A stretch of DNA of 64,000 bases from Myotis daubentonii (lineage: Eukaryota > Chordata > Mammalia > Chiroptera > Vespertilionidae): positions 60,894,359 through 60,958,358 of the forward strand of contig NC_081852.1 in the NCBI RefSeq assembly GCF_963259705.1, read 5' to 3'. Each line of letters starts with the position of its first letter. The first letter of the stretch is position 1. Position numbers and translations under genes: made by a program. Positions 31,901 to 43,260 of the stretch are shown here, piece after piece. The notes under the pieces are model-generated. The model was not told where the DNA came from, did no database searches, and saw only the letters and a list, made by a program, of their open reading frames with translations.

Positions 31901-33799
31901 AGAAAAGCATGACAGTGGAATTCGAAGTGGAATGTTCTAGAACAGGGTCAAGTTTCCTAACCAGAGACTCTGGAGGGAATCCAGCTGTTATTCTCTAGGA
32001 CAAGTAAGAACCGGACGGAGTGCATGCCCCAGCCAGAGCCTGGCGGCATGGAGAGTCCCCGGGGATGTAGAATGGTCCCGGTGGCTCAGGAGAGTTAAGG
32101 ACTCTCCCAGGGAACGGCCTGAAGTTGTCAGAACACTGTCCCGGGTTAAGCTCCGCACGCGGCCTTCCCGTCACACGGGCCCCGTCTGCAGTGGCTGCGA
32201 ACATCCCGCCGGCCCCGCTGGAAGAGCCGATGAAAAAGTACCACCGAAGCAAGGACCATCCCTAACCAGATGGGCAGACGCCCCCCCACTGCCCAGGCAG
32301 GGCCCTCCCTTCTCCCCTCACTTCGTCTTCTTGAAGCTGCCAGTGCCACGCGTCCCTCTTAGGACCAATCACAGGGGCTTCCTAACTGAACCCCAACGGT
32401 TGTCCCCCAGACCCAAGGGGTCTCAGGGGCCTTTTCTCTCAAGTGCATCCAGGCCTTGTCATGTCCACGTTTAAAATACCCCGTGGCTTCTGTGCCTGGA
32501 GCCACAGCAAACCTCTGCAGGGCGTCTCCCTCCTCGTGTACCCCCACTGCCCATCCTACTTACCTTCTCCTGCTCCCCACTGCCTCTCCCCTGACCCACA
32601 GAGCACTCCGACCTGCCCTCCACACGGTCACCCACGGAGGCTACTGCACCCCCTGAGCAGTGCCCGTGGCGATCCATCCACAGCCCATTCCGGGCTTTCA
32701 GGCCCTCTCCACACTCAAGTCCAAGGGACACTGTATTGGCGGTTTCTTTGGTTGCTTGTCTCCAGCCCTCCCCTCACCCAGGCCCTCCTAAGGAGCCTTG
32801 CCTGTCGTGTTCTCCACTCCACCCCTAACCCCGGATCGGAAGGCTCCCTGAAGGTTTGCAGAACCCAAACCCAGGTCAGCACAGGTGGGGCACCTGGGCT
32901 CCTGGCCAACTCCTCAGGTTCCTTCTTAAGATGTCAGCTCCTCTCCCATCTGCCTGGGGGCCTCCAGGCCAATGTCACGCTCTCCTCTTCTCAGGAGCAC
33001 TGGCATCATTCCTAAAGTGCTCTCACCTGGAGGCGCTGTGGGCACCCTCACCCAGGTGGTGATGGCGCAGGGTCTGCCCGTGCTGGGCCCATCGTTGGAT
33101 CTACTGGTGCGTGAGCTCCCCACTGGGCTCCCCCATAGTAAGAATCGGGTGCCTACATGGCTCTGAAGCCTGTGAGGTGGGGCCGAAGCGGTCAGTGCTG
33201 GGCACCTTTGAAGGGCGAGACTTAGACTTGTTTGCCCGGTGTGGGGAGGGGACCGGGAACACGGGCACTGGCGTGGGCCACTGCCCGCAGAGGTTTCTAG
33301 GCTCCAGGTGCTGGTGGCTGTGAGGCTCACGACCTGTTCCAGCAGGAGGCAGCCATTGCTCCAGATGCAGGGAGGTCAGCCCTCCGCCGCGGCTTCCTGA
33401 AGGCCTGCCTGTGGACCGTTTTCTCCACGTGTGTTGACACCCGACCCCTTTTCTAATGAAGGTGGCAGAACCCAGTGTGACACTCTGGGGGATGTCACAG
33501 CCTCTTTCCCAACCTAGGGGGCCGAGTCTCACTCCCAACCCAATGAGTGAGGCGCCGGGACGCCATGTGCTGTTGGGTTGTAATTGGCTCCCTGCTTTTT
33601 TCTGCTGCTGGTATGTCCTCCCCCACTACTAAACCTTGTTCTTGGAACACTCGTCATTGTAAGGAAACTTTGGAAAACCCAAGGATGGTGTTTTATGAGT
33701 AAACTCCTCAATTTAGAAGATGGGAATTCTGAGGATCCCAGCTTCTACTAGTAGGAATAATATTGGTCATAATTCTGAGAGTGATGGGAGCCGCCATCG
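31901..33799. other. Unique GC-rich DNA, no gene recognised
   Basis: Frames up to 190 codons (32443-33015 plus) exist on both strands. The Pro/Ser/Leu-rich products match no known family. Parts of 32500-33020 have an L2-like C/T-rich texture ('ctgcctctcccctgacccacagagcactcc'), but I cannot confirm it. Confidence 0.4.
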
Positions 33800-33945
33800 G
33801 CACAAGCAGCCTTAGGTGGTACCCCATGTTATAGGTAAGAACCAGGCTCGTAGAGGTCAAGGAACTTGCTCAAGGTCACACTGCAGGAAGAGTCCAAGCT
33901 GGGAGGGATCTGAAACCACATCTGTGAGACTCCTGTCACATTCCC
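33800..33945 (-). repeat. MIR SINE relic, antisense
   Basis: 'ccccatgttataggtaagaaccaggctcgtagaggtcaaggaacttgctcaaggtcacactgcagg' matches the antisense MIR core ('ccattttacagatgaggaaactgaggcacagagaggttaagtaacttgcccaaggtcacacagct'). Confidence 0.85.
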
Positions 33946-34009
33946 TCCCCTGCGCATCCCCAACATCAGGCAACGCCAAAGGAAATATTCTTTATAAAAA
34001 AACCACTTA

Positions 34010-34245
34010 GGGCCCTAGTCGGTTTGGCTCAGTGGCTAGAGCGTCAGCCTGTGGACCAAAGGGTCCCAGGTTCGATTCTGGCCAAGGGCATGGACAGTGG
34101 TTACAGGCTCCTCTCCGGCCCAGGCCCTGTGGGGGCACGTGCAGGAGGCAACCCATCGATGTGTTTCTCTCACATCGATGTTTCTCTCCGTCTTTCCCTC
34201 TCTCTTCCACTCTCCCTAAAAATCAATGGAAAAATATCCTCGGGT
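34010..34245 (+). mobile_element. Ves SINE with intact pol III promoter boxes
   Basis: It starts GGGCCCTAGTCGGTTTGGCTC. The A box TGGCTCAGTGG (34025-34035) is exact, and the B box GGTTCGATTCT (34069-34079) is one base off consensus, at normal tRNA-like spacing. Then come 'gtgcaggaggcaacccatcgatgtgtttctctcacatcgatg', a CT-rich stretch and 'AAAAATCAATGGAAAAATATCCTCGGG'. This is the best-preserved promoter among the Ves copies here. It may still be transcribable, though the tail is not a long A-run. Confidence 0.95.
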
Positions 34246-35159
34246 TCTGGAGAGAGTTTTATCTTTTCACTCTCCTGAACCTTCCGGAGACTGAACAGTT
34301 ACCAACATGATGGCGATGCCTGGACACACGGAGAGCTGGCTCGCATTACACCAAGTCCATTTTGAATCCGTGGTGTGTTTGCTCAGAGCCAAAGGCCACG
34401 GGATTTATATGGTTGTTGGAAATATGTTCCCGGAGGAGTTAGGAAATATTCTGCAATAGCTGTTTTTTTAATAAACTCTGAGGCTGACTGGCTTCCAGCT
34501 TGCCCCCTGCTTATCTCACCATTCACTGTTAACAGCCCCCCGGGAGCCGAGAAGGATTGGACGGGAGCGGGGGGCACGAGAGACAGAGGGGAAGTTGCCG
34601 AGGGAGACGGCCAGAGGCCAGACCTGACGCCACGAGGAACGTTTGGAGAAGTTACACTTGCTGACCCGCCTTGGTCAACTTCCCCTTCTCGCTGGGCCCG
34701 TCCTCCCCGCCGCTGTCATCGACCACGATATTCTTCAAGGAGGAGAGAGAAGCATCGTTTTCCTGCAGGAAGCCGGCTTCCTCCTCTGAGGGGCAGTGGG
34801 CTCTGTGCGCGGTGATGTCCACACCGGTGGTGGCTCCCGCGAGGACCACCCTCCGCCAGGGCCAGGGCTCGGCCAGCGCTCAGAGGCGGTCTGGTGTGAA
34901 GGACGGGCCTTGGAACGAGATGAAAGACAGTCTTGACGGTTACAGCTGGAATGGAGCCCTGGCATCGCCCATGGACAACCTCCTGCTCTTCAGATGGAAA
35001 ACCGAGCAGGGACTTACCCCGGGGCAGAGGGCAGGGCCTGCTGACTCTTTAAAAATGGCACCGATTCTCCCCTAAGACATCTCCTCTTCCCCGTGGCTGT
35101 GAGCTCTCCCTATCCCCTGACTCTGGGCATGGCGACCGAGCCAGGCTCCTCTGCCCGCA
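34246..35159. other. Unique sequence, possible short conserved block at 34340-34520
   Basis: 34375-34520 has AT-rich enhancer-like texture ('gcaatagctgtttttttaataaactctgagg'). The rest is GC-rich without recognisable exons. Frames 34375-34815 and 34671-35075 lack known domains. Confidence 0.35.
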
Positions 35160-35950
35160 CTTGATTCTTACAGACCTGCCAGCCCAGCTTGTCCCAAACA
35201 GAAATCCTGTGCTCCACTGGCCTCCCTCCAAAACCCGCTTTCCTTGGCCCTGTCCCCCACTTCGTGAGTGGCAGCGCCATTCAGCCTGCTGGTCGGGCCT
35301 GAAGTCCAGGGGGCGTCTGTCATGTTCCTCCTGCTCGCTCCCTTCACGTCCACTCCGGCGCCAAGGCCTGTGGGCCTCCGTGCACATGTGTGTAGCCCCC
35401 GTCGTCAGCCTGATTCAAGGCACCCCATCCGGCTCCCAGGGGAGCCTCCGCAACCCCCTCTCCTTCCACGCCTGCCCTGCCCGCCCAGCCTGCCTGCAGC
35501 GGCAGGGAGGCCTTCCTGTAATGGGAAGTATGTCACCTAAGCTCCCTTCCCCCACGGCCTCCCCTCCGTGGCCACAGCATCTGCCTCCAGCCCCACCCTC
35601 AGCCTCATGGCCTCCTCTTCGTCCTTCACACACACCACGTTTTTGTTCTCCTCAATTTAAAGCATTTGGTAGGCATTTCTTGTGCTCATGGAATCACTTC
35701 TCTCCCCACCACCTCAGGGCTGTCCTCCTCATCGTGCCTGTCTCTGATAGATCGAGGGCACCTCCTCCGAGGAGCCCTCCCTGGTCATCTCTAAACCCCT
35801 GCCCTGGCCCCCATGCCTTCTGCTGTTCTTCTTAGCAGGAGCCTTTCAGGAGCCAGTGCCCCTGCATGGAATGCCCTCAACTGCCAATAAGATGGGCCTG
35901 GATGCCCTCACGGCTCTGGCCCAGGGCCGGGCTCAGTAAACAGGAAGGAA
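35160..35950 (+). repeat. L2 LINE 3' relic (probable)
   Basis: L2-like order on the plus strand: C/T-rich body, 'atagatcgagggcacctcctccgaggagccctccctggtcatctctaaacccctgccctgg', 'ccatgccttctgctgttcttcttagca', then a 'gggctcagtaaacaggaagg' end like the L2 'ggtgctcaataaat' terminus. The 224-codon frame 35161-35835 (Pro/Ser/His-rich) lies inside it and is not a gene. Confidence 0.6.
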
Positions 35951-36072
35951 ATAAAACCGGTCAACTCCCCAACAGTGTGACTGTACTCAGTGCCCCAGAA
36001 TTGTACACTTAATGTGGTCAACGTGCTAAATCGTCTGTGACGTGTATTTTACCACAACTTTAAATGAAATCA
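35951..36072 (+). mobile_element. L1M 3' end
   Basis: 'cagtgccccagaattgtacacttaatgtggtcaacgtgctaaatcgtctgtgacgtgtattttaccacaactttaaa' matches the end of an L1MC-type 3' UTR ('...gaattgtacacttaaaaatggttaaaatggcaaa...gtatattttaccacaataaa'). Confidence 0.75.
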
Positions 36073-37824
36073 GAACCGATTTGGTCCATTCCTGGACCAG
36101 TCTGCCCTGGCCAGGCTGACCAAGTCGGTAGTCAGAAGGAGGAGGAAGAGCCACGGTGAGTGGCCGGGCCAACCCGATGGCGGAGCTGGACATGAGCAAC
36201 TTCAGCGTCCATTGCTGAGGAGATGATACAACAGCACATCACTGCAGCCGAGCTGTATCCTAAGCAATAAGGTATTTTCCGACAGAAGACAACCAGGAGA
36301 TGTAAGACCTTCTGTGCTGGTACCTGTGCCCGTCGTCCATGCAGTCCCTACGGGACAATGTACAGTGAGCTGGCACGGCCATCACAAAGCCCAGGTGCCC
36401 ACCCAGGAGCCTGGCACGCAGGCAGCCATCCCATCTGCATGTGCCTCTCACGCCCGTGGCATCCTGTGCATCTCAGAGACTGAGAGCAGAATGCCCTGCA
36501 GGCTGAAGGAGTCATAATAAGGGACGGCCAGCCTGCAGCCGAGACCAGTGGCCAGGAGGAGCCGCCTCACCCGTGGCCCTCAGCTCCTCTGGTCCCCATG
36601 CTGTCGCTCTGCCCTCAAGTCCCTGTAGGCTTCTTTGAAATGGGGGGGGGGGAATGGAGAGCCTTTATGCTATACTTGGTTCGTTTTCTTACTGTAAGGG
36701 GTTCAAGGGTCCCCTGTGTGGCCCAGTCAGAGGAGCTCCCCGCACAGTCCTGGGGAGGGAGGGTCAGGAGGCAGAGAGAGAGACAAGATTAGAGCCAGCG
36801 GTCGGTCCCCGTGCGAAGTAGCAGAAAGGAGACTTTCTGAAGGGAATTGTTCGTGTTCCCAGCAGTCTCCCCATTTGGAAACCCTGGACGCAGACTTAGA
36901 ACAAACTGGAAATAAGCAAAGTTCCAGGTGGCAGAGGAACCCGGGAACTTCACCAGTTTCTCCAGAGCCACGGTTACAAACCCCCCACCCCCATCGCTGG
37001 GCATCAGAGACCGCGGGTGCCTCAGGGTGGCAGCTCACCCCACATCGGGTTCTCTCCAAACCGGTTGGAACCGGGACGCCTGTGCAGATGTCAGGAGAAA
37101 CATCTTAGGAATAACGCACTGTTTTAGTTATGCTCGAGCTTGGAATGCGGCTGGGCCTGGCGAGAGATATGCCCGAAAATTGTTGGTATTTGCAGAAACT
37201 GTTGAAAGCTCTAAAGAAGGGGAGCGGGCTTTGATGTGAGTGTGGAATCACAGCCGTGTGCGTGCGTGGTGCTCGGCGAACTGTCTTTCCTTTCAGCTGG
37301 CGTTTGAAATAACTGTTTGAATGCCCGTGATGGCATTTTCTTTCTTCTTCTTTTAGTTTCGTTTCGCTCCTAGGCGGGTGCTCCAGCTCTGATGGCTCTT
37401 TGTCTCTGTGCCATCGTGGGAGGCACAGCTGGCTCACCCCACCCCCCGCTCCTGAAGTGCCACTTGGAATGCCAGGACTGCGTATTCCAGAAGGAACTAT
37501 AACAGTCTCCCCGCAGCCACCCGGGGTGGACGACAGGAAGGCCGGGCCAAGGAAGGGCCTTCATTTCTGAACAAGAGCTCGCTGCCGCGGGGAGAGCAGG
37601 GTTAGGAGCAGGGCAGACGCTCTCAGTTAGCGCAGCGTTTCAGGGGCCGCACAGCCTCCCGTGATCTGTGACATTCGGCCGCGATGGAGAGAATTCAAGA
37701 GCCAGCGAGGTCAGGTGGGCGCCTCGGGAGAGAAACACGGAGAAATTCTATAAAGCCTGTGCAGTTAAGCGGAAAAATCAGCATCTGCCGGCTTTTTTCT
37801 TGTTTTTTGGATTCACAGGACATC
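36073..37824. other. Unique sequence, no gene recognised
   Basis: No recent transposon. A G11 run lies at 36642-36652. The frame 36716-37108 has no domain. The short 'atggcggagctggacatgagcaacttcagc' at 36176 reads MAELDMSNFS before a stop, not enough for a gene call. 37090-37360 has moderate AT content and could contain a conserved element. Confidence 0.4.
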
Positions 37825-37960
37825 ATGTGCGTGCATGTGTGTGTGCATGTGAGTGTGCATGTGTGTGGATGTGTGTTTGCATGCATGTGTATGCATGTGC
37901 ATGTGTGTGTGTGCGTGCATGCGTGCGTGCGTGTGTGTGTGTGTGTGTGTCTGTGTCTGT
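37825..37960. repeat. Alternating purine-pyrimidine tract (TG/TGCA)n
   Basis: About 135 bp of TGTG, TGCATG and GCGTGCG units with few breaks. This is Z-DNA-prone sequence. The Cys/Val/His frames on both strands are repeat artefacts. Confidence 0.92.
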
Positions 37961-39279
37961 AACTTGAGCTCTGGAGACCAGAAGGAGGCCGCATCCAGCA
38001 GGACTTCCCGGAAAGGGAGCCTCTTTGAGTTGGCTGTGGTGTCTGACGTGGACACAGTGGCGGTCAGCTCACCTTGAGACTGACCTCTGCTTCGTGCCCT
38101 CTGGAGGCTGGTGAATTGGGCGGGTGGGGCATTTATGAGGGACCAACCCGACTAGGAGGGTGGAGAGGAAGCAGGACTGGGCTGGGATGGCATGAATTGC
38201 AATGGGAGCTGGGCAAAGCCTCGGCCAACTCCATGGGCAGCTCCGAGCACAGGGCCCCAGGCGCTGTCTGGCCTTAGACCTCAGTGGCCAGGCTGAGCCC
38301 AGGCACCTGCACAGGTACCACGGCCAAGGCAGGTGCTCCCCGTCCTTACTCCACTGCCCGTTCTCGAGCCCCTGATTGCAGCTAGCACTTCACCGGCCTG
38401 CGGCTGGCCTGGCCGTGTCACCAGGCCGTTGTGCCCGGGGTTCTAAGCCCTGGTCTCCATGCCCTTCTCAGATCGGGCTGGGTGCTGGTCTGCTTACCCT
38501 CACAATTGGGCAAGGGAGCACCAAGGGGCACCCCCGTGGGCCACTGGGACCCACACACATCTCCCACTGCCTTGTGTCACAGCAGCCTGACCTCCCCGTG
38601 ATGACCAGGGCCACTCGTCCCACCAGCACGATGCCCTCCCCGCCTGCTGACCCCTGGGCATGAGGACCCTGGGGTACCCAGGCATCAGCCACAGCTAGAG
38701 TTCAGGGGCTTTGGCACCTCTTTGGAGAAGTGTGCCTCCTGGGGCGACGGAGACCCCAACCTTCAGAGCACAGAGGCGCGGGGACCAGAAGCACCGTCTC
38801 CTGGTGAGACACTGGCTGATGGCGAGGAAGCCCCTCCTCCTCCCGCTCAGTGGTTCTGACCCTGAACTCTCCACCAGGGACTCTCCGGGGGGACACGGCG
38901 CCAGGTGAAAGCATCTGCTTCCTTGTGCACCTGCCTCCCGAGGGAGGGCCCCTCCCCATAGAGCCTGGGCACACCCTCACCCGGTGCCCCACCCGACGGC
39001 CGCTCCGTGTGGCTCCGTGTTGGTCCGGCCCACAGTGTCCTTGCTGTGTGCGGCCAGTCCCTTGAGACACTGTGTGGGGTCCGTGCCAGCGGATCAAACC
39101 CTCATGGACCTTGGGTGGCGGTGCTGCCCCCGAGCCCGTGGGTGGCGGCTCCTGCTGGGAACCAGTTTACAGGTGTTCCAGGCCGAAGGAGCAGAGACAG
39201 GGCCCGAGACACCATCACCCGCAGAGCCATGCAGGGCCCACCCCACTCAGGGCGGTCTCCGGGCCCAACGTCGGTAAAG
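37961..39279. other. GC-rich unique DNA, no gene recognised
   Basis: Dense overlapping frames on both strands without known domains. No transposon visible. Confidence 0.4.
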
Positions 39280-39380
39280 GACAAGAAGTGACTCGTTCAA
39301 AGTCATAGGTAACGAAGCAAAGGTGTCAGTACAGACCCTGGCTCTGGGCTCCACCCCCTGCATCTGACAGAGATGCTCAG
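39280..39380 (-). repeat. MIR-like fragment, antisense (weak)
   Basis: 'ggacaagaagtgactcgttcaaagtcataggtaacgaagcaaaggtgtcagtacagaccctggctc' resembles the antisense MIR half ('agtaacttgcccaaggtcacacagctagtaagtggcagagccggg'). Confidence 0.5.
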
Positions 39381-39504
39381 GCTCCTGGCAGACGCCCCAG
39401 TGCTCCCTGCAGGTGGACCCGGGCACCGAGCCTTTCTCCATATGCAGCTTTTACTTAATTTTTCTGAAGTTATTCTCATTCTAGCTCTGAGTGAGCCCAG
39501 CTAT

Positions 39505-39690
39505 AAATAAATAATAAAGCGAATGGGAGCTCTGCCCTAGGCCTTTCATACACATTCTCTCTGGTCCCGACAGTGACTCTGAAATTGGGGTGGAAACGGT
39601 CCCATTTCATAGGGAGGACGCAGAGAGCGGCTGAAGTCAGTTTGCCCCATTCACGCGACTTGCAGACGTCAGAGCTGGGCTGCAAATGAA
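39505..39690 (-). repeat. MIR SINE relic, antisense
   Basis: 'ctaggcctttcatacacattctctctggtcccgacagtgactctgaaattggggtggaaacggtcccatttcatagggaggacgcagag' followed by 'cagacgtcagagctgggctgcaaatg' follows the antisense MIR core. Confidence 0.75.
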
Positions 39691-40009
39691 GATGAATTTC
39701 CCTCGGATGCCGGCTTTCTCTGCGATGTCATATTGCGACTGGATGCAACTAATTGCTTATGACTCCAAATGGCCCCTACCTGTCATCAGCCATAAGATGA
39801 GGAACGCACGTGCTCAGGAGAGAAGAAAGGGCCCTAATGACTCTAGGAAACGAAGGAAAAGCTTATCTTTGTATTCGTCTTTGCCAGATAAAAATTGCTG
39901 AGAGAAAGGACCCTCTCCCCCCAATAATAAAAAATGGCTTTATTCTTGAGTTAGTGGCGCAAAATAATGTCAGGATCGCAAGCCTGGACTCCGGGAAAGG
40001 CGTGGTGAG
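39691..40009. promoter_or_regulatory. Candidate conserved non-coding element between two MIRs
   Basis: Transposon-free, with 'ctggatgcaactaattgcttatgactcc' (TAATTGCTTA core) and 'cccaataataaaaaatggctttattcttgag'. Enhancer-like texture; low confidence. Confidence 0.3.
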
Positions 40010-40165
40010 TTTGAGAACTCCAGCAAGTTGCTTCGGTCTCCCTACCTCCGCCTCCTCTTCTGTAAATGAGGGGAATCTTAGCGCTCCTCTCCTAGCCTGG
40101 TGCTAGGAATCAAGTGAAATGACTTGCGATGCTATTTGCACTGTTCGCACATGTTCCTGAAGGTC
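40010..40165 (+). repeat. MIR SINE relic
   Basis: 'cagcaagttgcttcggtctccctacctccgcctcctcttctgtaaatgaggggaatcttagc' then 'ctggtgctaggaatcaagtgaaatgacttgcgatgc' follows the MIR sense core and 3' part. Confidence 0.82.
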
Positions 40166-40349
40166 TCTTCTTGTTTGCTATGTGACGTCATGGGCTGAAG
40201 AGTGTCTGCCTCGGGTATCTGGTGCGATGTTTTGAATGTTCCCCCTGTCTTCTTGCTCCGGACACGTTTCCTGGCCCTCGCCCCTTCGGCGGCTCAGTGA
40301 CCCTCTGAAGCACCGTAGCAATTCCATGGGGGTCCGGGTTCCCTTAGGC

Positions 40350-40663
40350 TAGTGGTTCTCAACCTTCCTCATGCCGCGACCCTTTAATACAGTTCCTCAT
40401 GTTGTGGTGACCCCCAGCCATAAAATTATCTTCGTTGCTACTTCATAACTGTAATGTTGCCACTGTTAGGAATCGTCATGTAAATATCTGATATGCAGGA
40501 TGTATTTTCATTGTTACACATTGAACAGAATGAAAGCATAGTGATTAATCACAAAAACAATATGTAATTATATATGTGTTTTTCCGATGGTCTTAGGCGA
40601 ACCCTGTGTGAAAGGGTCGTTCGACCCCCAAAGGGGTCGCGACCCACAGGTTGCGAACCGCTG
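40350..40663. mobile_element. SPIN-type hAT MITE, longest copy
   Basis: 314 bp with terminal inverted repeats 'tagtggttctcaacct' and 'aggttgcgaaccgctg' and subterminal 'aaaggggtcgcgaccc'. It is flanked by CCTTAGGC (40342-40349) and TCTTAGGC (40664-40671), a 7-of-8 target duplication as expected for hAT. No coding capacity. This copy retains both internal segments that the other two copies here lack one each. SPIN elements are known in several tetrapods including Myotis, and are a published case of horizontal transfer. Confidence 0.92.
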
Positions 40664-42119
40664 TCTTAGGCCCCTGGGAGGCTCACTAGGGAATCAATTG
40701 TGCTCTCACAATCACAGTGGGGAGCCCGTCCGCCACCACTTACTCTCTCCCCACATTGCCCTTGGGAGATTTCCCATAGTCCTCCGCTCATAGTATCCGT
40801 TCCCCCTTCCCTCCCCACAGCCTGGTACCTACAGACAGGAGGTCTCTTGCAAAAAGGTTAGAGAAGCAAGGAAATGACTCTCACCATCAGCCAGTCTGTC
40901 CTCCAGCCTGTAGGGGGCAGGCATGTGCATTGACCTGAACACCAGGGCTGCTGGCTGAGCCTTCACCTCGCAGCTCCCAGGACAAGAACCTCAGGAATTG
41001 TGCCTCATCAGGGTCTGCGCCCCAACCATCACGAATTCCCCACACCCAGAAAGGCCTGTGCCCAAGCTCCTGGACCCTGAGGGGTTCTCGGTGTGGGAAG
41101 GGGTGGCCACAGCCTCCATCCCTTGGGCCATGGGCATGGCTCCAGGTTCCAGGGTGGAGAGAGGATCATTCCTGCAGTGGCCCCCCTGCCAGGACCCCAA
41201 TGGACCGGAACCCCGCCTGGCTGTGCCCGTGAGCAGCCCTCGGCTGGACCAGAGGTCCCTGTGGCCTGGGCCGGGTCAGAAGCCCGCGTCCCCCCGGTGC
41301 GTCCATCCCGCATGAAATCCTGTGCAAAACCCCATGCTGTGCGGGTCCCCCTCCGGGCACCGCCGGGCCTGGCCAGCCTGGCCCTCTGCTCCAGGCCCAG
41401 GGCCAAGCCGCTGAGCAGGGTCCACGCGCTCTGAAACCCCCCACCCATAAAACCCATCCGGAAGAGGGGATTTAATTAAACGCCGTGGGCTTGAAACTGG
41501 TTCAAATGAGTTTACCCGCTTCTGACGGCTGTTCCCTGCGTGAGCTCTCAGACTCGGGCGCAGCGTACGGCCCTCTGGCCGTCCGTGGGGGAGACAGTAC
41601 TCCCCTGCTCTCTCAAATTTGAAAAACAAAACAAGATGCCTGCCCTTAAACGGGAAACCAGCCCCGCCGCCCCGCACAGCCTTAAACCGCCAGCCTTCTT
41701 CTGACGGCCGTTTATGAGCGCGGGAAGCGGCCGCCCGGGTTATTGTTTGCGCATAAAATGGAAATTAGTGCTTTTGTGTTCACCTGTGCACGGTCCTGGG
41801 CTCGCAGTGGAAACCTGCCATTCTCCACAGAAAGAGGCAAGTTCGGTGCTGAGGGCTGGATGTGCGGACCTCCCAGTGCAGACATTCCCGCTCAGAGGCC
41901 CTCTGGGATGTAATGAGGGAACAATGCCGGCCCCGAGCCAAGAGCAGCAGCCCCTGGCGCCGGGACCCAGGGATTTGCCTCCCGGTAACCGGAGCCGAGC
42001 GGCCCTGCGGTTCTGGGAGACGGGAATGGCACCCTGTGGTCCCTGCCTCCGCCCGGAGGGATTTGAAGGCAGGGACGCGCTGGCCAGACAGCGCCGCCTG
42101 CCCTTTCCAGGGTTTTCTA
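40664..42119. other. GC-rich unique DNA, no gene recognised
   Basis: Overlapping frames on both strands (up to 161 codons at 41714-42199) lack known domains. No transposon seen. Confidence 0.4.
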
Positions 42120-43260
42120 GAAGCAGCAGAGGAAATCAGGGGGAAAGGCTGAAGTCTATTACATTTGATCCCGTGAAGTCAAGAGTGGAAGCTTTTTAGC
42201 TGCCGTTATTATGATTTTTTTTTTTTTTTGGTACTTTCTCATCATGTCCTACCACCCAGAAAGCACAGACGGAGAGCAGAAACCCGAAACTGTCTTCGCT
42301 GGATCAGAAGGGCACCCCAACACCACGTTATTGACAGGAGGTCTGACGCCCTGACAGCTGCAGAAATTGTACAGTGGAAGTTGGATTCCCTGGGGCGGGA
42401 ACCATATACCGATGGTATTAATTCTGGTCGGAATTGTTAAAATAAGAAAAGGTTAGGGGCCAAGCGAGGGACCTGCCTGTTCTTCCCGTCTCCCCTGGTG
42501 TCCTTGGAATGTCATTTCCAGCCTTCGGGAACTGTATCTGATTATCCACGTGGCAATTAATCATAATTAAGCAGGCCCGGGTTTGGAGAGGTGCAGAGGA
42601 GGTGTGGGGGAGCTGGCGTGGGTCCCGAGAAGCCCCCTTTTCCGTGTTTGGGGGCAGACCCTCTTTGTTGGAGCCGTGAGAAAGTGAGGAGAGGCCGAGG
42701 GAGGGGTGAGGAGGGGCGGGAAGATGGAGGGAAGTGGCGAGGGGGGGTAGGGAGGGGAGCGTCTTTCCCCTGCTCTCCTTTCTTTGGGGATCTGGGGTCC
42801 TCACCGAGTTCCAAGGCATCGGGAGCCAGGTAACAAATTACCTTCCTAATGCCAAGTGATTTGGATCCGTTCTCACAAACCAGGTTTTTTCAATTTATTA
42901 CGGGAAAACATTCAATCATCACGCCCTGGCACCGGGTCTGGGCACATGGCATTCTCCTCCGCCCGCTCTGCCCCCAAGGAGCCTTTGAAACCCTTAGCAA
43001 GCCCAGAATGCCGTCTTATTAAATTTTTTTTTATATATTTATAATTAAAATACGGGGCTGGCATTCAAATGGCTTTAACAGATGTAACCGGACACGCCAG
43101 GCATTGCTCGCCGGGTCAGGAGAGAGACAATGGCGGCTTTAACTCCGGACTCCGGCTCGGGTTTCTGCTCGCACTTGGGCCCAATTTGTACCGTTTATGA
43201 TTAGGCCTCAGCGAGCTGATGTGCTGTTTGTTTAGGAGGGTTGCCATTGCCGAATGTTAC
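42120..43260. promoter_or_regulatory. Candidate conserved non-coding element cluster
   Basis: Transposon-free DNA with strong motif words: CCACGTGG, a perfect E-box palindrome (42546-42553), directly followed by 'caattaatcataattaagc'; 'ataccgatggtattaattc'; 'gtaacaaattaccttcctaatg'; 'tatatatttataattaaaatac'. The flanks are GC-rich. The arrangement suggests a developmental enhancer, but this is inference. Confidence 0.38.

Noticed and set aside
34024..34096. tRNA-like sequence with A and B boxes
   Set aside because: It is the head of a Ves SINE: the acceptor stem pairing is not complete and a SINE body with tail follows. Not a tRNA gene.
35161..35835. 224-codon frame as a gene
   Set aside because: It lies in text that follows an L2 3' region. 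The product is Pro/Ser/His-rich with no domain.
36176..36220. ATG-started MAELDMSNFS as the start of a gene or processed pseudogene
   Set aside because: A stop follows after 13 codons and downstream frames show nothing recognisable. No poly(A) or target duplication supports a retrocopy.
37668..38077. Cys/Val/His-rich frames on both strands
   Set aside because: Translations of the TG/TGCA repeat tract.
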